Assembly (NCBI GenBank): GCA_947095585.1 | Contig: OX352763.1 | Location: forward strand, 99,675,908 to 99,739,907 | Reading direction: 5' to 3' | Source of the DNA: Nephrocerus scutellatus | Taxonomy: Eukaryota; Arthropoda; Insecta; Diptera; Pipunculidae | DNA length: 64,000 nt | In this document: in pieces, positions 1 through 11,040 of the stretch | Layout: every line of letters begins with the position of its first letter | How positions within the stretch are numbered: position 1 is the first letter of the stretch | The notes under the pieces: model-generated | Told to the model about the DNA's origin: nothing | What the model saw: only the letters and a program-made list of their open reading frames with translations | Databases searched by the model: none | Translations under genes and position numbers: made by a program

Positions 1-410
1 CTCCAAATTTTGTACAAAAAGTGTTGTCTATCAGAGATACACATGTGTATTAAATTTGAAGAAAATCGGGATAGTTTTTTAAAAAAAAGTTATGGAGCCC
101 CACGAACCCGTTCCGGGGTCTCCAAAAAAGTGTTGTATATCAGAGATACACATGTGTATAAAATTTGAAGAAAATCGAGCAAAATTTTGTAAAATATTTG
201 TATGGGAGCCCACCGGCCCGAGGGTCCTCAAAATAATAGAAAGTGTTGTCATCGGAGATATGCATGTGTGCAAAATTTCAATAAAATAGGACTTTGGGAA
301 GTGGGTCAAAAATTGATCACATGATTCCATGACACACAAATCCACAAACAAACAAACCCACAAGCCCACAAACACACGGGCAAGTGAAGTTATTATAGAG
401 AATTCAAAAA
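1..410 (+). mobile_element. HINE-like non-autonomous element, copy 1 (5' cut by window)
   Basis: Non-coding short element. Three related units follow each other at a spacing of about 110 bp, anchored on ACACATGTGTAT near 39 and 148 and a diverged version near 260. Each anchor is followed by AAATTTGAAGAAAAT-type sequence and a GGGAGCCC/GGGGTC-type G+C block. The last unit is the characteristic terminal unit (CAAAATTTCAATAAAAT, then AAGTGGGT). The 3' end reads ATAGAGAATT at 395-404. The element probably starts before the window. Short ORFs across it are by-products of the repeat. Confidence 0.85.
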
Positions 411-689
411 GCTTTGTGTTCGGTTGTGAACCATAGCATATTTTCGGCGTTTCTCGGCTGCCCCATCACATTGATCCCCACCAAACTGATTACCCGACCA
501 CTGGCATCCAGCCCGCTGATACCCTTAACCCACATTGACCATCTCAGGCATACAGAAAACTATAGAATCGATACATATATCGGCGAAAACATATACGTGT
601 TCGAATTGCGAGTTATGGTCGCGAGTTCATAAAAAAATTCCATTGAAAAAGCACTTTCCCGAATTTTCTAATTTTGTTCCAACTCCAAA

Positions 690-1985
690 AAACCTTATTC
701 GGACCATTACGAGAAAGAAAGGAGACAAATTGGGACCTATCGTCATCAAAGGCACCACATTAGATTATTCAAGTGAAGTTAAATATCTCGGCGTCATCCT
801 TGATAAACGGCTAAACTGGAATTCCCATATCAAGTCCGTCATCGAACGCGCCACTAGGGCCTTGTGGGCTAGTAGACATCTCTACGGAAAAACTTGGGGT
901 CTAAATTCTAAAATGTTACATTGGATGTAAACAATGATGTTGATACCCATTATCATATACGCGGTTATTGTTTGGTGGCTGAAAGTTTTTGAACGGACAA
1001 CGGCAACTAAGTTTCAAAAGCTACGTTAGAAGCTATTGTAGGGCTTCCAAACTTGCAAATCTTCATCAAGAATACGGCTGTTAGATTCGCTATTAAGCTG
1101 AAACTAGAATACGGGTACAAACTGGTTGACTATCTGGGTCATCTGAAAATTCTTCACTCAGTTCCTAAAAGAGACATATTCTGTACTATCCCCGACATAA
1201 TGGTCAGGGAACACTGTTTCGGAGGAAATTCGAGGTAGAAACATTGGACCAGGTAAACTGCAACAATGGCAATAATGGATCGAAGATGGAAACTGGAGTG
1301 GGAGCTGGTGTCTTTGGACCCAACACCAAAGTCTCGATACTAATGGAAAAAAGTTCATCTGTGTTCCAGGCAGAACTCCATGCCATTGAGATTAGCGCCA
1401 GAATTTGCCTTAGTATATATGAAGGGAGCTATATTATATGTGTTTGCAGATAGCCAAACAGCACTTAGAGTGATGTCATCCAATTTGATGGACTCTATAA
1501 TACTCAAAAACTGTTACGATGCACTGCAATCTCTTGCCATACACAACAAAGTCACACTCGGTTGGGTCCCTGGTCATTAGCGAATTGCAGGCAACGAATC
1601 TGCAGATAAACTAGGATAGGGCTGGCCCGGAATCTGCGTTCATTCATGTCTCAACTGGGCTGCCGCCACAGCACTGATAAATTGTTGGGAAAACAAACTT
1701 CATCTGGCCCAATGGGAAAGCATCCCCTGGCTTATGCAATCACAAAAATCAGGCCCTTTTCCAACAAGGAAATCCTTAATTTTAATAGGGATAACGTTAG
1801 AAAGCTGATGAGTTTTTCAACAGGTCATTGCAACGTCCCTTATACAAAATTGGTGTGTGCTCAGAGACAGAATCTAGGTTCTGCTCAGAGAATGAGCTTT
1901 GCTTTCACAAGCAAATATGCCAGACAGCGGACTTGAGAAACTTCGCCACTAAGGATGTACTATCGTTCATTAGGGCGATAGTACA
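690..1985 (+). pseudogene. LOA/I-group non-LTR retrotransposon, 3' part of ORF2 (broken)
   Basis: Remnant of the ORF2 polyprotein (reverse transcriptase plus RNase H) that copies element RNA into DNA at a nicked target. The RT thumb is at about 775-930 (KYLGVILDKRLNW, then an ALWASRHLYGKTWGL-type stretch). An RNase H domain follows in shifting frames at about 1245-1580 (GAGVFGP, VFQAELHAIE, then FADSQTALRVM and LGWVPGH, the usual third acidic and histidine-side motifs). The C-terminal tail ends near 1985. Many stops and frameshifts make it dead. R1 elements usually lack RNase H, so LOA or a relative fits better. The piece at 63720-64000 is the same family. The 5' boundary is approximate. Confidence 0.8.
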
Positions 1986-2073
1986 TTTCTTAGAATAAAG
2001 AAACCCTATGACACAATAGATCTTTTGGGTCACAGTGTCGGCCACATGGGCTAGGGTAAATATAAAAATAAAT

Positions 2074-2504
2074 AAAACAATCCATAAAAATTAAAAGGTT
2101 TCATGTAAATTCTCTACAACCCAAAAGTATACTGAATTCCACTATAAATGCTGAAATATAAAAATACATACGAAGCACTGCAACCCAACATCAAAACGAA
2201 CCCAATCGTAAAGCAAGCAGCGCTGTCCACAGCGCACAACGCACACAGAATACAGTAATTTTAGTATGAAATGATCTGATGCCGGGGAAAACAATTTGTA
2301 TGGGAGCACCCAGACCCCGCAGTCCGATCACTCTCAAATTTTAATATATAAAGTATTGTCACCGGAATATTGTCACCGGAATACATGTGTGCAAAATTTC
2401 AATAAAATCGGGCATTAGGAAGCGGGTTAAAAATTGATCACAAAATCTGACCAGCCAGCCAGCCAGCAAGCCACGGGCACGCGATGTTAATATAGAGAAT
2501 TTAA
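2074..2504 (+). mobile_element. HINE-like non-autonomous element, copy 2 (short form)
   Basis: Near-complete short form. It begins with CCATAAAAATTAAAA and the 5' inverted motif TAAATTCTCTA. A 5' module follows (CTGAATTCCACTATAAATGC, then a GCGCACAACGCACACAGAA block and GAAATGATCTGATGCC), then a single terminal unit (CAAAATTTCAATAAAATCGG). After that come a (CCAG)n microsatellite, CACGGGCAC, and the 3' inverted motif TATAGAGAATTTA. It lies directly downstream of the LOA remnant. There is no coding capacity. Confidence 0.88.
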
Positions 2505-2644
2505 AAAAAAATTGTTAGTTTTATATAGAAACTAGCTGATAATCCGGGACCCGCTGAACACACTTCACCCACAATGACTCACTCAAGACCCACCAAATGC
2601 CGATATTGGAACTCGTTACAGCCAAATATAAGTACAAATTTCCA

Positions 2645-3255
2645 TAAATATCTCGACTCAAGTTCCACCTACCGTGTTGAAAAAATAAACTTACCGGAGC
2701 ACCGAACGAATATATAGTATTAATATATCTTCGATAAGTCCAGTGGTTTTGGCGTGATGATATATCGATTTCCACGCGACCTACCAGGTCCAAAAAACAT
2801 AAACTTATCGCAGTACCAAGCGAACATATGGTGTAAATATAGTTTTGTTACGAATGTTTTTAATATTAGAAATATATTTTTCCAAGAATATCTCGACTTC
2901 AGTGACAGCTCAAAAAAGGATAAACATTAAGGATCACCAACCGAACATAAGGTATAAATTTGGCTTCAATATGTGTTATGCTCTTATAGACATATTCAGC
3001 AATATATCAACTCCAGCGCCACCTACCGGGTCAACCAAAAACCTTAACTTATCGGAGTACCAAACAAAGATATGGTGTAAATATTATACACCCAGTGGTT
3101 TAGGCGTGATGCCGTATTTTATGCCATCGATTCCAACGCCACCAACCGGGTTCAAAAAAACATGAACTTATCGGAGCACCAAACGAACTTATGGCGTGTA
3201 TATGGCTTCGATATGTCCATTGATGGCTTTGGCGAGATGAGGTTAGATATATATG
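2645..3255 (+). repeat. Degenerate tandem array, about five units of ~120 bp
   Basis: Five diverged direct repeats start near 2652, 2764, 2894, 3008 and 3128. Shared words in order are a CGA-TTCCA start, CCACCTACCGGGT, AACTTATCGGAGCACC, AACGAACATATGG and CCAGTGGTTTTGGCGTGATG. The third unit is the most decayed and spaced further apart. The ORFs across it on both strands lack recognisable domains. The array sits between a HINE-like copy and the large RTE copy. It may be part of an unrecognised element or a short satellite block. Confidence 0.75.
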
Positions 3256-3344
3256 CAGAATTAAGCCACATTTTCCATATTCACAAGAATATTCACAACC
3301 TTTTTTTGATTGGTACTCTTGAAGGTTTACCTTTCTTATCAATC

Positions 3345-5145
3345 CGGTAGATAAGAAAGGTAAACACGAGCTCAGAAGATATGAAAAAACAGTTCACCGG
3401 CGAAAGAAAGCAGTCTGGGAGAAGATTCTCGTCCGTGAACTGGAACAGTACAGAGAGCAAGGACCGCACCAGGCGCGGAAATTCTACCAAAGAGTCCGCG
3501 ATATGACGCAATATACACCGCGTTGCACATACTGCAAGGACAAAGAGGGTAATCTGATCACCGATCTTAAAGGCTTCTTAGAACAATGGGATGAGCACTT
3601 TAATGAGTTTAACCAATGACCGAAGAACATACTTTGCTGCCGCCACCAAGCATAGTCGAAGTTAGCAGAGCGATAAATCGGCTCAAAAATAATAAGGCCC
3701 CGGGATCTGATGGGATCCAAGCGGAACTGATAAAAATATGAGGTCAAACATTACACCAAGCAATTCATGAAATAATAGTGCAAGTATGAGAAGAAGAAGT
3801 TATGCCAGAAGACTGGCGAAGAGGCATCCTGTGCCCCATATATAAGAAGGGAGAACATTGTTGAGTAACGCGTATAAGATTTTCTCCTCTATCCTTCAAG
3901 ACAGGATAGCCCCATACGCTAAAGTCATCATTGGTCCATACCAGTTTGGCTTCATCCCAGGCAAATCAACAACTGATCAGATTTACACCCTAAGGCAGCT
4001 GATGGAAAAATGTCTAGACTTTCAAAACTCACTACACCATCTTTTTATAGAATTTAAAGCCGCCTATGATAGCATAGCCAGAGTAGAACTTTATAAAGCT
4101 ATGAGAGAATTCGGCATCCCAAATAAATTGACACGACTATGTAGGTTAACCATGACCAATGTTATAAGCCAAGTAAAAGTATCCGGATCACTATCAAGCC
4201 CATTCAACGGGCTCCGAAAAGGGGATGGACTGGCCTGCGTCCTCTTCAACCTGGCGTTGGAGAAAGTGATCCGAGGCTCTGATGTAACGGCGAGGGGAAC
4301 AATACTCTATAAGTCCATTCAGATACTGGCTTACGCAGACGATATTGACATCGTTGGTAGAAACCAAAGAGCTGTACAGGAAGCTTTCATCCAGATCAAG
4401 GAGGCAGCACGAAATCTGGGGCTGCACATAAATGAGAGCATGGTGGCCACGTCTGCGAGTATAAGATCCAAAATTGGTCCCTGAATGCAGATAGTGAAGC
4501 GCGAATTTGAAGTACTGCAATCCTTTAACTATCTCGGGTCAACTATAGCAGCCGATAACAGCATGGAACCAGAAATACGCGCATGGTTGCTTAAAGCCAA
4601 CAAAGCCTACTATAGTCTGTCTAGACTCTTAAAATCCAGGAATTTAACCATAACATCCAAGCTGCTGATATATAAGACAATGGTCATACCAGTACTTACA
4701 TATGGATCCGAGATTTGGGTGCTTAGGAAAAAGCATTCTGACCTCTTAGCCGCGTTCGAGAGAAAAGTCTTACGAATAATTGTTGGCCCCGTATGTGAGC
4801 TAGAACGATTTTGGAGACTCTATAAAAATGAGATCTACGAGCGTTACCGCGATGTCGACATCGTGAAGAAAATTAAGCTCGGTAGGCTCCGGTGGGTAGG
4901 ACACCTAGCTCGCACGAGCGAAGAGGATCCTGCTCGGAAAGTCCTTTGCGGTAGGATTTATGGAACACGACAGCGAGGCCGGCCAAGCCTACGCTGAAAG
5001 GATGGCGTAGACCAGGACGCCCAGAGTTTAAGGATGCCAAACTGGATGACATCGGCTCGAAATCAGGACCGGTGGAGAGATTTTTTGCGGGAGGCCAGGC
5101 CAGGACCGGACCCCGGTTGCAGAGCCAAATATGATGATGAATAAG
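3345..5145 (+). pseudogene. RTE-group non-LTR retrotransposon, linker, RT and C-terminal domain
   Basis: Best-preserved retroelement in the window, an endonuclease/reverse transcriptase polyprotein lacking its endonuclease. In order: linker (LRRYEKTVHRRKKAVW, FYQRVRDMTQYTPRC) at about 3370-3620; RT start (NNKAPGSDGIQAELI, PEDWRRGILCPIYKKGE) at about 3690-3855 with two in-frame stops; an open stretch 3858-4484 with GPYQFGFIPGKSTTDQI, a LFIEFKAAYDSI motif A in which E replaces the usual D, GLRKGDGLACVLFNLALEK, and an intact YADD; a thumb/C-terminal stretch 4485-4997 (FNYLGSTIA, LTYGSEIWVL, AFERKVLRIIVGPVC, GRLRWVGHLAR, ARKVLCGRIYGT). The 3' tail runs to GCCAAATATGATGATGA near 5141. The altered motif A and the stops make it inactive. 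Other copies in this window share the tail. Confidence 0.9.
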
Positions 5146-6778
5146 GGTTTTCTTTTACTACGGGCGAGGTTATTAGCCTATCAACAACCTTATGTTGACG
5201 AGACTAGAAACCATTTCTTTTTGGGGACAAATTATCGGCAACCACCTAGCCGAGATTTGATAATGAATTTTTTTTCTCTACCTCTACTACTACTATCACT
5301 TCTTCTTCTACTACTACTATTACTAGAATTTGAATTGCACGTTATGCATTTATGTTATACTATCGGTAGGACTGTCAATGTTTAAAGTAAATTTCTAGCA
5401 AAGTTTTACATTCAAATGAACGAACCCTATTTGGTCAACATCAAGCTTATTTGTTTGAAATTCACAACCGACCTACCAATCACTATCTTCGTTATCGTTC
5501 TAATTACATCTGACTGAATTTCTTGTTAACACAATGACTGGAAACGAACGACACCTTCTGCAAGGCCAACAGTCACAGGAAACAAATTGGAAAAATTAAA
5601 GAGACTGTAAATGAAGTAAACAAAATACAAATACTAGCTGGCTAACCAGCACCTTTCATCACTCTGTTCCGTAAAATGGACACAATGAATAGAAATGGAA
5701 ATACAAATGAAATGCGCGTCACTCTCAACATCAGCTTCTTCTCTAACACTGTCATTTCCGATTTAATTCACTGTGCATCAAAAACATCCTCGAAGAAGTA
5801 CACACCGAGCGAACCATATTGTAGGTCCCATTTATCAGATGAACAATTGGAGCAAAAGATCACCTCACTGCAGCTCGTTACGTAGGTTGATGGCTAGGAC
5901 GCTGGGTTATCTTGGATGATTTCGTTCTCCAGAAGGAAATCGCTTCGAGGTGGAATTGCATTTTTGTTTTTTAATTTTGCCTGATTTCGCTTTGTGTTCC
6001 TGTGATTCATCTGTTCGTGGTAACTGGTGACATCTATCGTCTTATGTAATGCCACCAACTAGTGGTGTTTCACTTCTCTGCTTGAATGTCCTCAAGGGTT
6101 GTATTCAGAGAAGGAGATTGAAAAATATTTTTCTATATTTTTACACAAGAGGTACAATAGGTCCTGATCCTTTGAATTTCGTTTTTATTTTTTTACGTTG
6201 AGGAACTGCATACTTGGTCATCGAAAATAAATAAAATAAATAGAAGAATAGTACAAATAAGTCGGCAGTTAGGATAAAGTCAGGCTGTTGTGAGACGGGA
6301 AATATGTCGGTCCCTAAAACGGAAGTTAAAAGGGATACTTCGCTAAAGCAAAAGGAGAAAAAACGAAAAATGGAAATGTTCGATCAAGCCTTACCCGCTG
6401 ATGGGAGTAACTTATTTGTTAGGTCAGGTTACCTCTCGTTGATCACAATAGGTTCTGGTTAGCTACAATTGTTTTTAATTCTTTCCAACTTATTCCCTAT
6501 CTACCCAACTGCCTTGATTCTTATTAAGCGGATCTCGGCCTCTGCCGAGGATTGTCTACATGATTGAGAAATTTAATTCCATTGCTTAACATATCTTTCA
6601 ATAGAGTTTTCGCAGGGTCTTAAGATAGAACCGATCTATATTTCACTTGCTACTTCGTATTAAGATTTCTACGGGATTCTGTGTTGTTCGCTTGTTCTTT
6701 CCAGACACAATACGAACAGAAGATCCATAGAAAACGTAACAATGTAAAAAATATTCTAAAATAAACCCTAGTTCTTTA
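5146..6778. other. No recognisable gene; short T/C-rich simple sequence
   Basis: Between two RTE remnants. It contains a pyrimidine-rich simple stretch built of CTACTA and CTTCTT words at about 5276-5332. I recognise no protein domain, RNA gene or element end in the rest. Confidence 0.6.
6304..6462 (+). CDS. Short lysine-rich ORF, doubtful
   Basis: An open frame of 52 codons from ATG at 6304 to TAG at 6460. The N-terminal half is rich in lysine and arginine (MSVPKTEVKRDTSLKQKEKK). No domain is recognised. Length alone does not separate it from chance in AT-rich DNA. A GTCAGG follows AG near 6421, so a first exon is conceivable, but there is no supporting second exon. Confidence 0.12.
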   Translation: MSVPKTEVKRDTSLKQKEKKRKMEMFDQALPADGSNLFVRSGYLSLITIGSG

Positions 6779-7285
6779 AGCTGCCTATGATAGCATAGCA
6801 GAGTAAAGTATCCTACTTCAGTTTGTCAAGACTATTCAAATGAAGGAATTTAAGAAGACATCCAAGCTGCTCGTCAAACAAGACAATGGTCTTGCCAGTA
6901 CTTACATGTGGATCTGAGACTTGGTTGTATAACAAAAAACACCCTGAGCTCTTAGCCGCATAAGAGGAAAGGAGAAGAGGAAGTAATGACTTTATAATGA
7001 TGAGGTCTACGTTAATTTCTACAATATCAAAATCCTGTAGAGAATTAAGTTCGGTAGGCTCTGGGGTGCAAGACACCAAGCTCGTTTGAACAAATGGGAG
7101 CCAGCTCTAAAAGACTTCTGTGGAAGAATTTATAGTACACCTATCCGACAATCCTACAAGACGACTAGAATAGTAGATGCCAAACTGGATGATATCGACT
7201 CAAAATCGGGCGGGTACAAAGATTTTTTGCGAGGCCAGGTCCGGACACCGTTTGTAGAACCAAATGTGCTGATATTGATATCATT
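6779..7285 (+). pseudogene. RTE-group fragment with internal deletion
   Basis: Decayed copy of the element at 3345-5145. It opens with the CTGCCTATGATAGCATAG block (the AAYDSIA region of RT) and jumps straight to the thumb region (AAGAAGACATCCAAGCTGCT, then ACTTACATGTGGATC). It continues through the C-terminal region to the 3' tail GATTTTTTGCGAGGCCAGG near 7224-7242 and GTAGAACCAAATGTG near 7253-7267. The RT core holding YADD is deleted. Stops and indels are frequent, and an antisense ORF here is a by-product. Confidence 0.8.
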
Positions 7286-9194
7286 ACTGATTATTACTTT
7301 ACTAAAAAACCGAACGAATCAGTTGGTTCTTACCAGCCTTCATCCTGATCGTACACACCAAATCGAGCGATTGGACTTTTTTTACAACTTCAAGGGTTTC
7401 TCTATGCAAAAAGCAAAACGCACTTAACTTTATTTTACTGATCTGCAAATTTTGAATGCCCCACTATCACAGAGTTATGGTTGCTATGCCTTATACCTAT
7501 ACCTCAACCTATCACGTGATTTCTAAGAAATTCTCACTTGATTTCTATGAAATTCGCAGTGAAAATCAATCATTTTTCTTTTTGTGCAAAAAGGGAAACA
7601 AAATTGCACCAAAGAGTTGCCTACTATGCCCATTATGGTGCACAATGTCATTATAATATGCGTGAGTCCTGTAACACATATCAACTACTCCAGCTCCACA
7701 CGTTGTTACGCTGTCTCATATTTCATTTAACATTTCCACTGGACACTGTACTGTTGCAGACGACGTGCGGTAGCCTGTGCACAACTGCGTAGACACGTTA
7801 TTTTTGTGCACATTTCGCGACAAGTAGCGAAAAAGAATTATCAGCGCGCACGCAACCAGCCACTATATTAGGTCCGTTGGGCGTGGAACGACAACCATCG
7901 CCCAAGTAAATTAAGAATTTCATAAGACTTCTCATCGATGCCACCTACGGCGATTTCGAACACATACAGCGGAGGATTGTAATTTGTATTGTACCCCTTG
8001 GTTGAATCGTCCGGAAGGTGGCTGCTGGGAGGCATCAGAATTAAAGGAAACATAATCCAGCAGCCGCGTAATACGGCAGGTGGTGGGCAGACATCAGTCA
8101 AAATAGCCACGGTCGTCTTCTGCTTGGTCTTCTGCTACTGATCCTACTCTACCCTCTTCTTTTCTTCTCTGTACAATCAGCAATCAGCGGACCCATCTTT
8201 GGGCACAATACTAATGAAGAGTCCTCACCTCCATCTGCCCATCTTTTTGCCGTGGTGTCGCAAGAAAATCGAAAGTGAAATGGGCAGTTAGTGCCTGGTT
8301 TGGTTGGCAATCGGGATATGCCTCAAAAAGAACTCGCAACTTTTCGTATAAGATCAATTGAAAGAATCCCAAAGCTAGGCTGTAGTGTTGTGCCGTGTCT
8401 ATACTGTTTGTACGGAGTAGCTCCACGTCGTCCGTGGCCGCGTCAGAACCATGACGGTTGTTATGCAAATGTAATTTGCGCTTCGCCCGTCGACTGGCCA
8501 GACACTGCGATTAATCACCTACTATTAATGTAGCACTTAGGATATTTACGTGTATTAAATTGGTCGTGAATGATTTTCCGTAGGTGTTGGAGGATGTTGG
8601 GTATTTTGTCGCTGCTTTTCGATAGACACCACCACTACTGCGTGCAGGAAATTATGGCGTGATACGGCACGTAGAAGAAGGTGTCAATGACACGCTGTTA
8701 TATTGGTCAAAATATTCGTTATCCGCTCTGCTGTTGTGTCTGGCAATGAGACGACGGACCGCCCGCTCATTGCACTCACATAAATGGAGTTGCTGCAAGC
8801 GCTTCAAATAGCCGAGATCTACTTAGTAACTCGTAAGACGGGAGTAATTTTCTTTTATCCAGCAACAAAAACGCGACGTGTGACATGTCCACAGAGCAAA
8901 GTTGCATATCTATTGCGCCGGCAATATAAGTTATAAGGATATTGTATAGAAGCGCTTGGGTTACTTAGTTTGGTCTAATTTATGAGTGCGATTCGTCTGA
9001 ATAATTGCAATCTCACCGCAGCAGTTGTTTTGGTTGTTTTTTGTGTGCATCGTTGAATTGCATTGGCAACGGGTTTTCGTGGTGTTATTGCATTAAGTAT
9101 TGGTTATGAATTAGTGAAATTCAATGGCCTGTTACCTTATTTTTGTCATGAGTTACATGTGACAACTGCTTGTGAAAAATCGTAGTGTGCGTGA
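7286..9194. other. No recognisable gene; part is less AT-rich than surroundings
   Basis: No transposon protein, RNA gene or repeat end was recognised. The stretch at about 7850-8900 looks richer in G+C and CpG than its neighbours. It has several ORFs of 65-85 codons on both strands (for example minus 8110-7868 and minus 8468-8211), none with a domain I know. It could be unique host sequence such as an exon, promoter or old unrecognised element. Confidence 0.5.
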
Positions 9195-9335
9195 ATTTTT
9201 TTGGCACACAAATGTAAGGGACATACGAATAGAAAATTTTCCATGACTGCTATTACTATCAGCCGTTTGTTAGACACTTGCGAGAACCTCACGCTCAGTA
9301 TTCCAACGCACTACCCACTGAGCCGCGGTGCCAGT
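9195..9335 (-). mobile_element. tRNA-derived SINE, head and body (tail missing)
   Basis: Read on minus it begins with GGCACCGCGGCTCAGTGGG, a tRNA-type A box (GCGGCTCAGTGG). A degenerate B-box region follows (GAGGTTCTCGCAAG). The body word CATTTGTGTGCCAAAAA near 9200-9220 is shared with the SINE at 11057-11350. It starts immediately after the 3' end of an RTE fragment on the same strand. There is no cloverleaf acceptor pairing, so this is not a working tRNA gene. Confidence 0.65.
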
Positions 9336-9450
9336 CCAATATCGTTATCATATTTGGCTCTACAACCGAGGTCTCACCATGGCCTCCAAGCAAGAAATCT
9401 CACACTGGTCCCGATTTCAAGCCAGTTTCATCCAGTTTGGCCACTCCAAG
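9336..9450 (-). mobile_element. RTE-group 3' tail
   Basis: On minus this matches the last ~110 bases of the RTE at 3345-5145: GCCAAACTGGATGA, GAAATCGGGACC, GGAGGCCATGG, then GGTTGTAGAGCCAAATATGA as the end. It is a strongly 5'-truncated copy, the usual product of incomplete target-primed reverse transcription. The adjacent SINE begins within a few bases of its 3' end. Confidence 0.75.
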
Positions 9451-9854
9451 AAGCACGGTATTTTTCCAACTGTCACCCGTTCGTCACACTCTCCTTGGAG
9501 GTTCACCATACGCGCGCTATTTAAGGCGAAGCATTCCTTTAATTCTCTGTCCCCCTGAGCTCTATTCAAAGATTCGTCCGGCCGGGGGGATGACGTGCAT
9601 CCGCTCCTCATTATTATCCATATTAAGCATTCAGTACGTTACTACTTGTCTAGGTCAATTTTGCTGTGCAGGTCGTATTATTGGTAATTTTTAATCTCTA
9701 CCAGAACCAACCAACCAACCAAAAGCCGCCGTCAACGCAAATGGGATGTATAATCATCCAAAGAACTTTTCGTTCGAAACGACCAAGGATATAGTCCATT
9801 CTTCAAAGCAATAAATAAGGACTGTTGAATAAGGTTTCCTACAAGATTCTCGTA
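9451..9854. other. No recognisable feature
   Basis: Short overlapping ORFs only, with no domain. Upstream continuation of the minus RTE tail was looked for here and not found. Confidence 0.5.
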
Positions 9855-10005
9855 TTGGTCCAATAGATAGCTTTACTACTCAATTGCCATCTTAGCTCAA
9901 AAACCAGGATTGGCAGGAGTGAATCACCATTTGATTTCTGAGCTATCAGATCAATAGTTAAAAAGGTCACCTATTACCTATCCTGCACAGTCAAACCAAT
10001 TTGCC
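9855..10005 (-). mobile_element. RTE lineage 2, small C-terminal fragment
   Basis: Shares words with the minus RTE copy at 25850-27290 in the same order: CTTTACTACTCAA and then TTTGATTTCTGAGCT near 9870-9950, compared with the same words near 26007-26063. It represents the thumb/C-terminal region and is too decayed to translate. Confidence 0.5.
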
Positions 10006-10382
10006 GGGAATACTTAACTTAAACATGGGTTGTATAGCTCATCTCGATAAATGTTCACATATACGGATTTAGAATCGGTAAATTTGTAATTAGTATCGAT
10101 TTGCACTTCTCCAGAACCTGCCGCAATGTCAACATTTGGACGACTGTGGACTTTCGTGACCTAAACGTGTATGTGTATGTGCCAATTCGGGTGATAACAA
10201 GTGGCTTCAAGCATTAACACCATGAAAGATAGGATTTTTCGATGTTAAGAAGACTAAATTGTTTATAGTTGGTGCCGCTTAATGGGTCCTCTTTTTTTGT
10301 GGATCGGGCAAACAATGCTGAGACTCAACGCATTAAACATTATACCTTTCACCTGAACAACATGATGGAAATATGAAAACGA
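10006..10382. other. No recognisable feature
   Basis: AT-rich with no ORF of note and no repeat match seen. Confidence 0.5.
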
Positions 10383-10490
10383 ATTTTATATTACTGATTG
10401 CACTGCCATGAAAAGTCAATTAATTTATATTGCTAATGGTCTGCCACAAGGCACACTAATGAGACCAAAATTGTTCTCAGATATCTACTG
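10383..10490 (+). pseudogene. Non-LTR reverse transcriptase fragment (Jockey/CR1-group)
   Basis: One frame gives IANGLPQGTLMRPKLF near 10427-10477. This fits the conserved RT block xGLPQGSxLSPxLF around the primer-grip side of the palm in Jockey- and CR1-type elements. A stop follows at 10488. Sequence on both sides is too decayed to extend. The assignment rests on this single motif. Confidence 0.45.
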
Positions 10491-11040
10491 AGAGACAAGA
10501 ATGCTACTCTGCTTGTACAGCTCAATAATTGAAAATAAACCTGCACTGCTTCTTTGATCGCGGCTCTCAATGTATTTAATGTAATTAAAAAAAAACAGCA
10601 AATACCCAGTGCAAAAAGGTTTTAATCTTAGATTGTCGAGCGCCTTAAGGTATCCGTAGTCGTTAGAGACTCAGTGATAAGGATCCAGCCTGTGCTTCCT
10701 TGGTATATTTTTTTTGTGTCTTCAGATTTTCAGTTTGCTGGATGAGTCTATAAATACACTAACTTATGTAATCTTTCAGCACTTCTGGAACATACTTAAT
10801 TCGCGTGTTTGCGACATTAAATCAAATAACCGAGCGGATAGTTAAACGCGTTTTGAAAAAGATCCCATTCACATACAGATGTTACTTTTGCATTCCGAAC
10901 TTAAGCTTCCTCAAATTCACTTAACTTACTCTGGGGTATGTTTTCCTGACGCTATGATGTTGGTGTATTATCCACTGGTGCATTGCACAAACGTTATTAT
11001 TTTTAATCGAATTAAAATTTTTCCTGATTTTTATTTTAGC
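10491..11040. other. No recognisable feature
   Basis: AT-rich. It may include further decayed sequence of the RT fragment just upstream, but no motif supports that. Confidence 0.45.

Noticed and set aside
690..1985. Assignment of the LOA-like copies to the R1 clade
   Set aside because: Thumb wording is compatible with R1, but an RNase H domain is attached, which R1 elements usually lack.
2074..2504. Classical cut-and-paste MITE
   Set aside because: End motifs are short and slightly internal, no consistent target duplication is visible, and a microsatellite sits near the 3' end. The DINE-1-like reading fits better, though it is not proven.
9262..9335. Functional tRNA gene on minus
   Set aside because: The A box is good but the B box is degenerate, and SINE body sequence follows.
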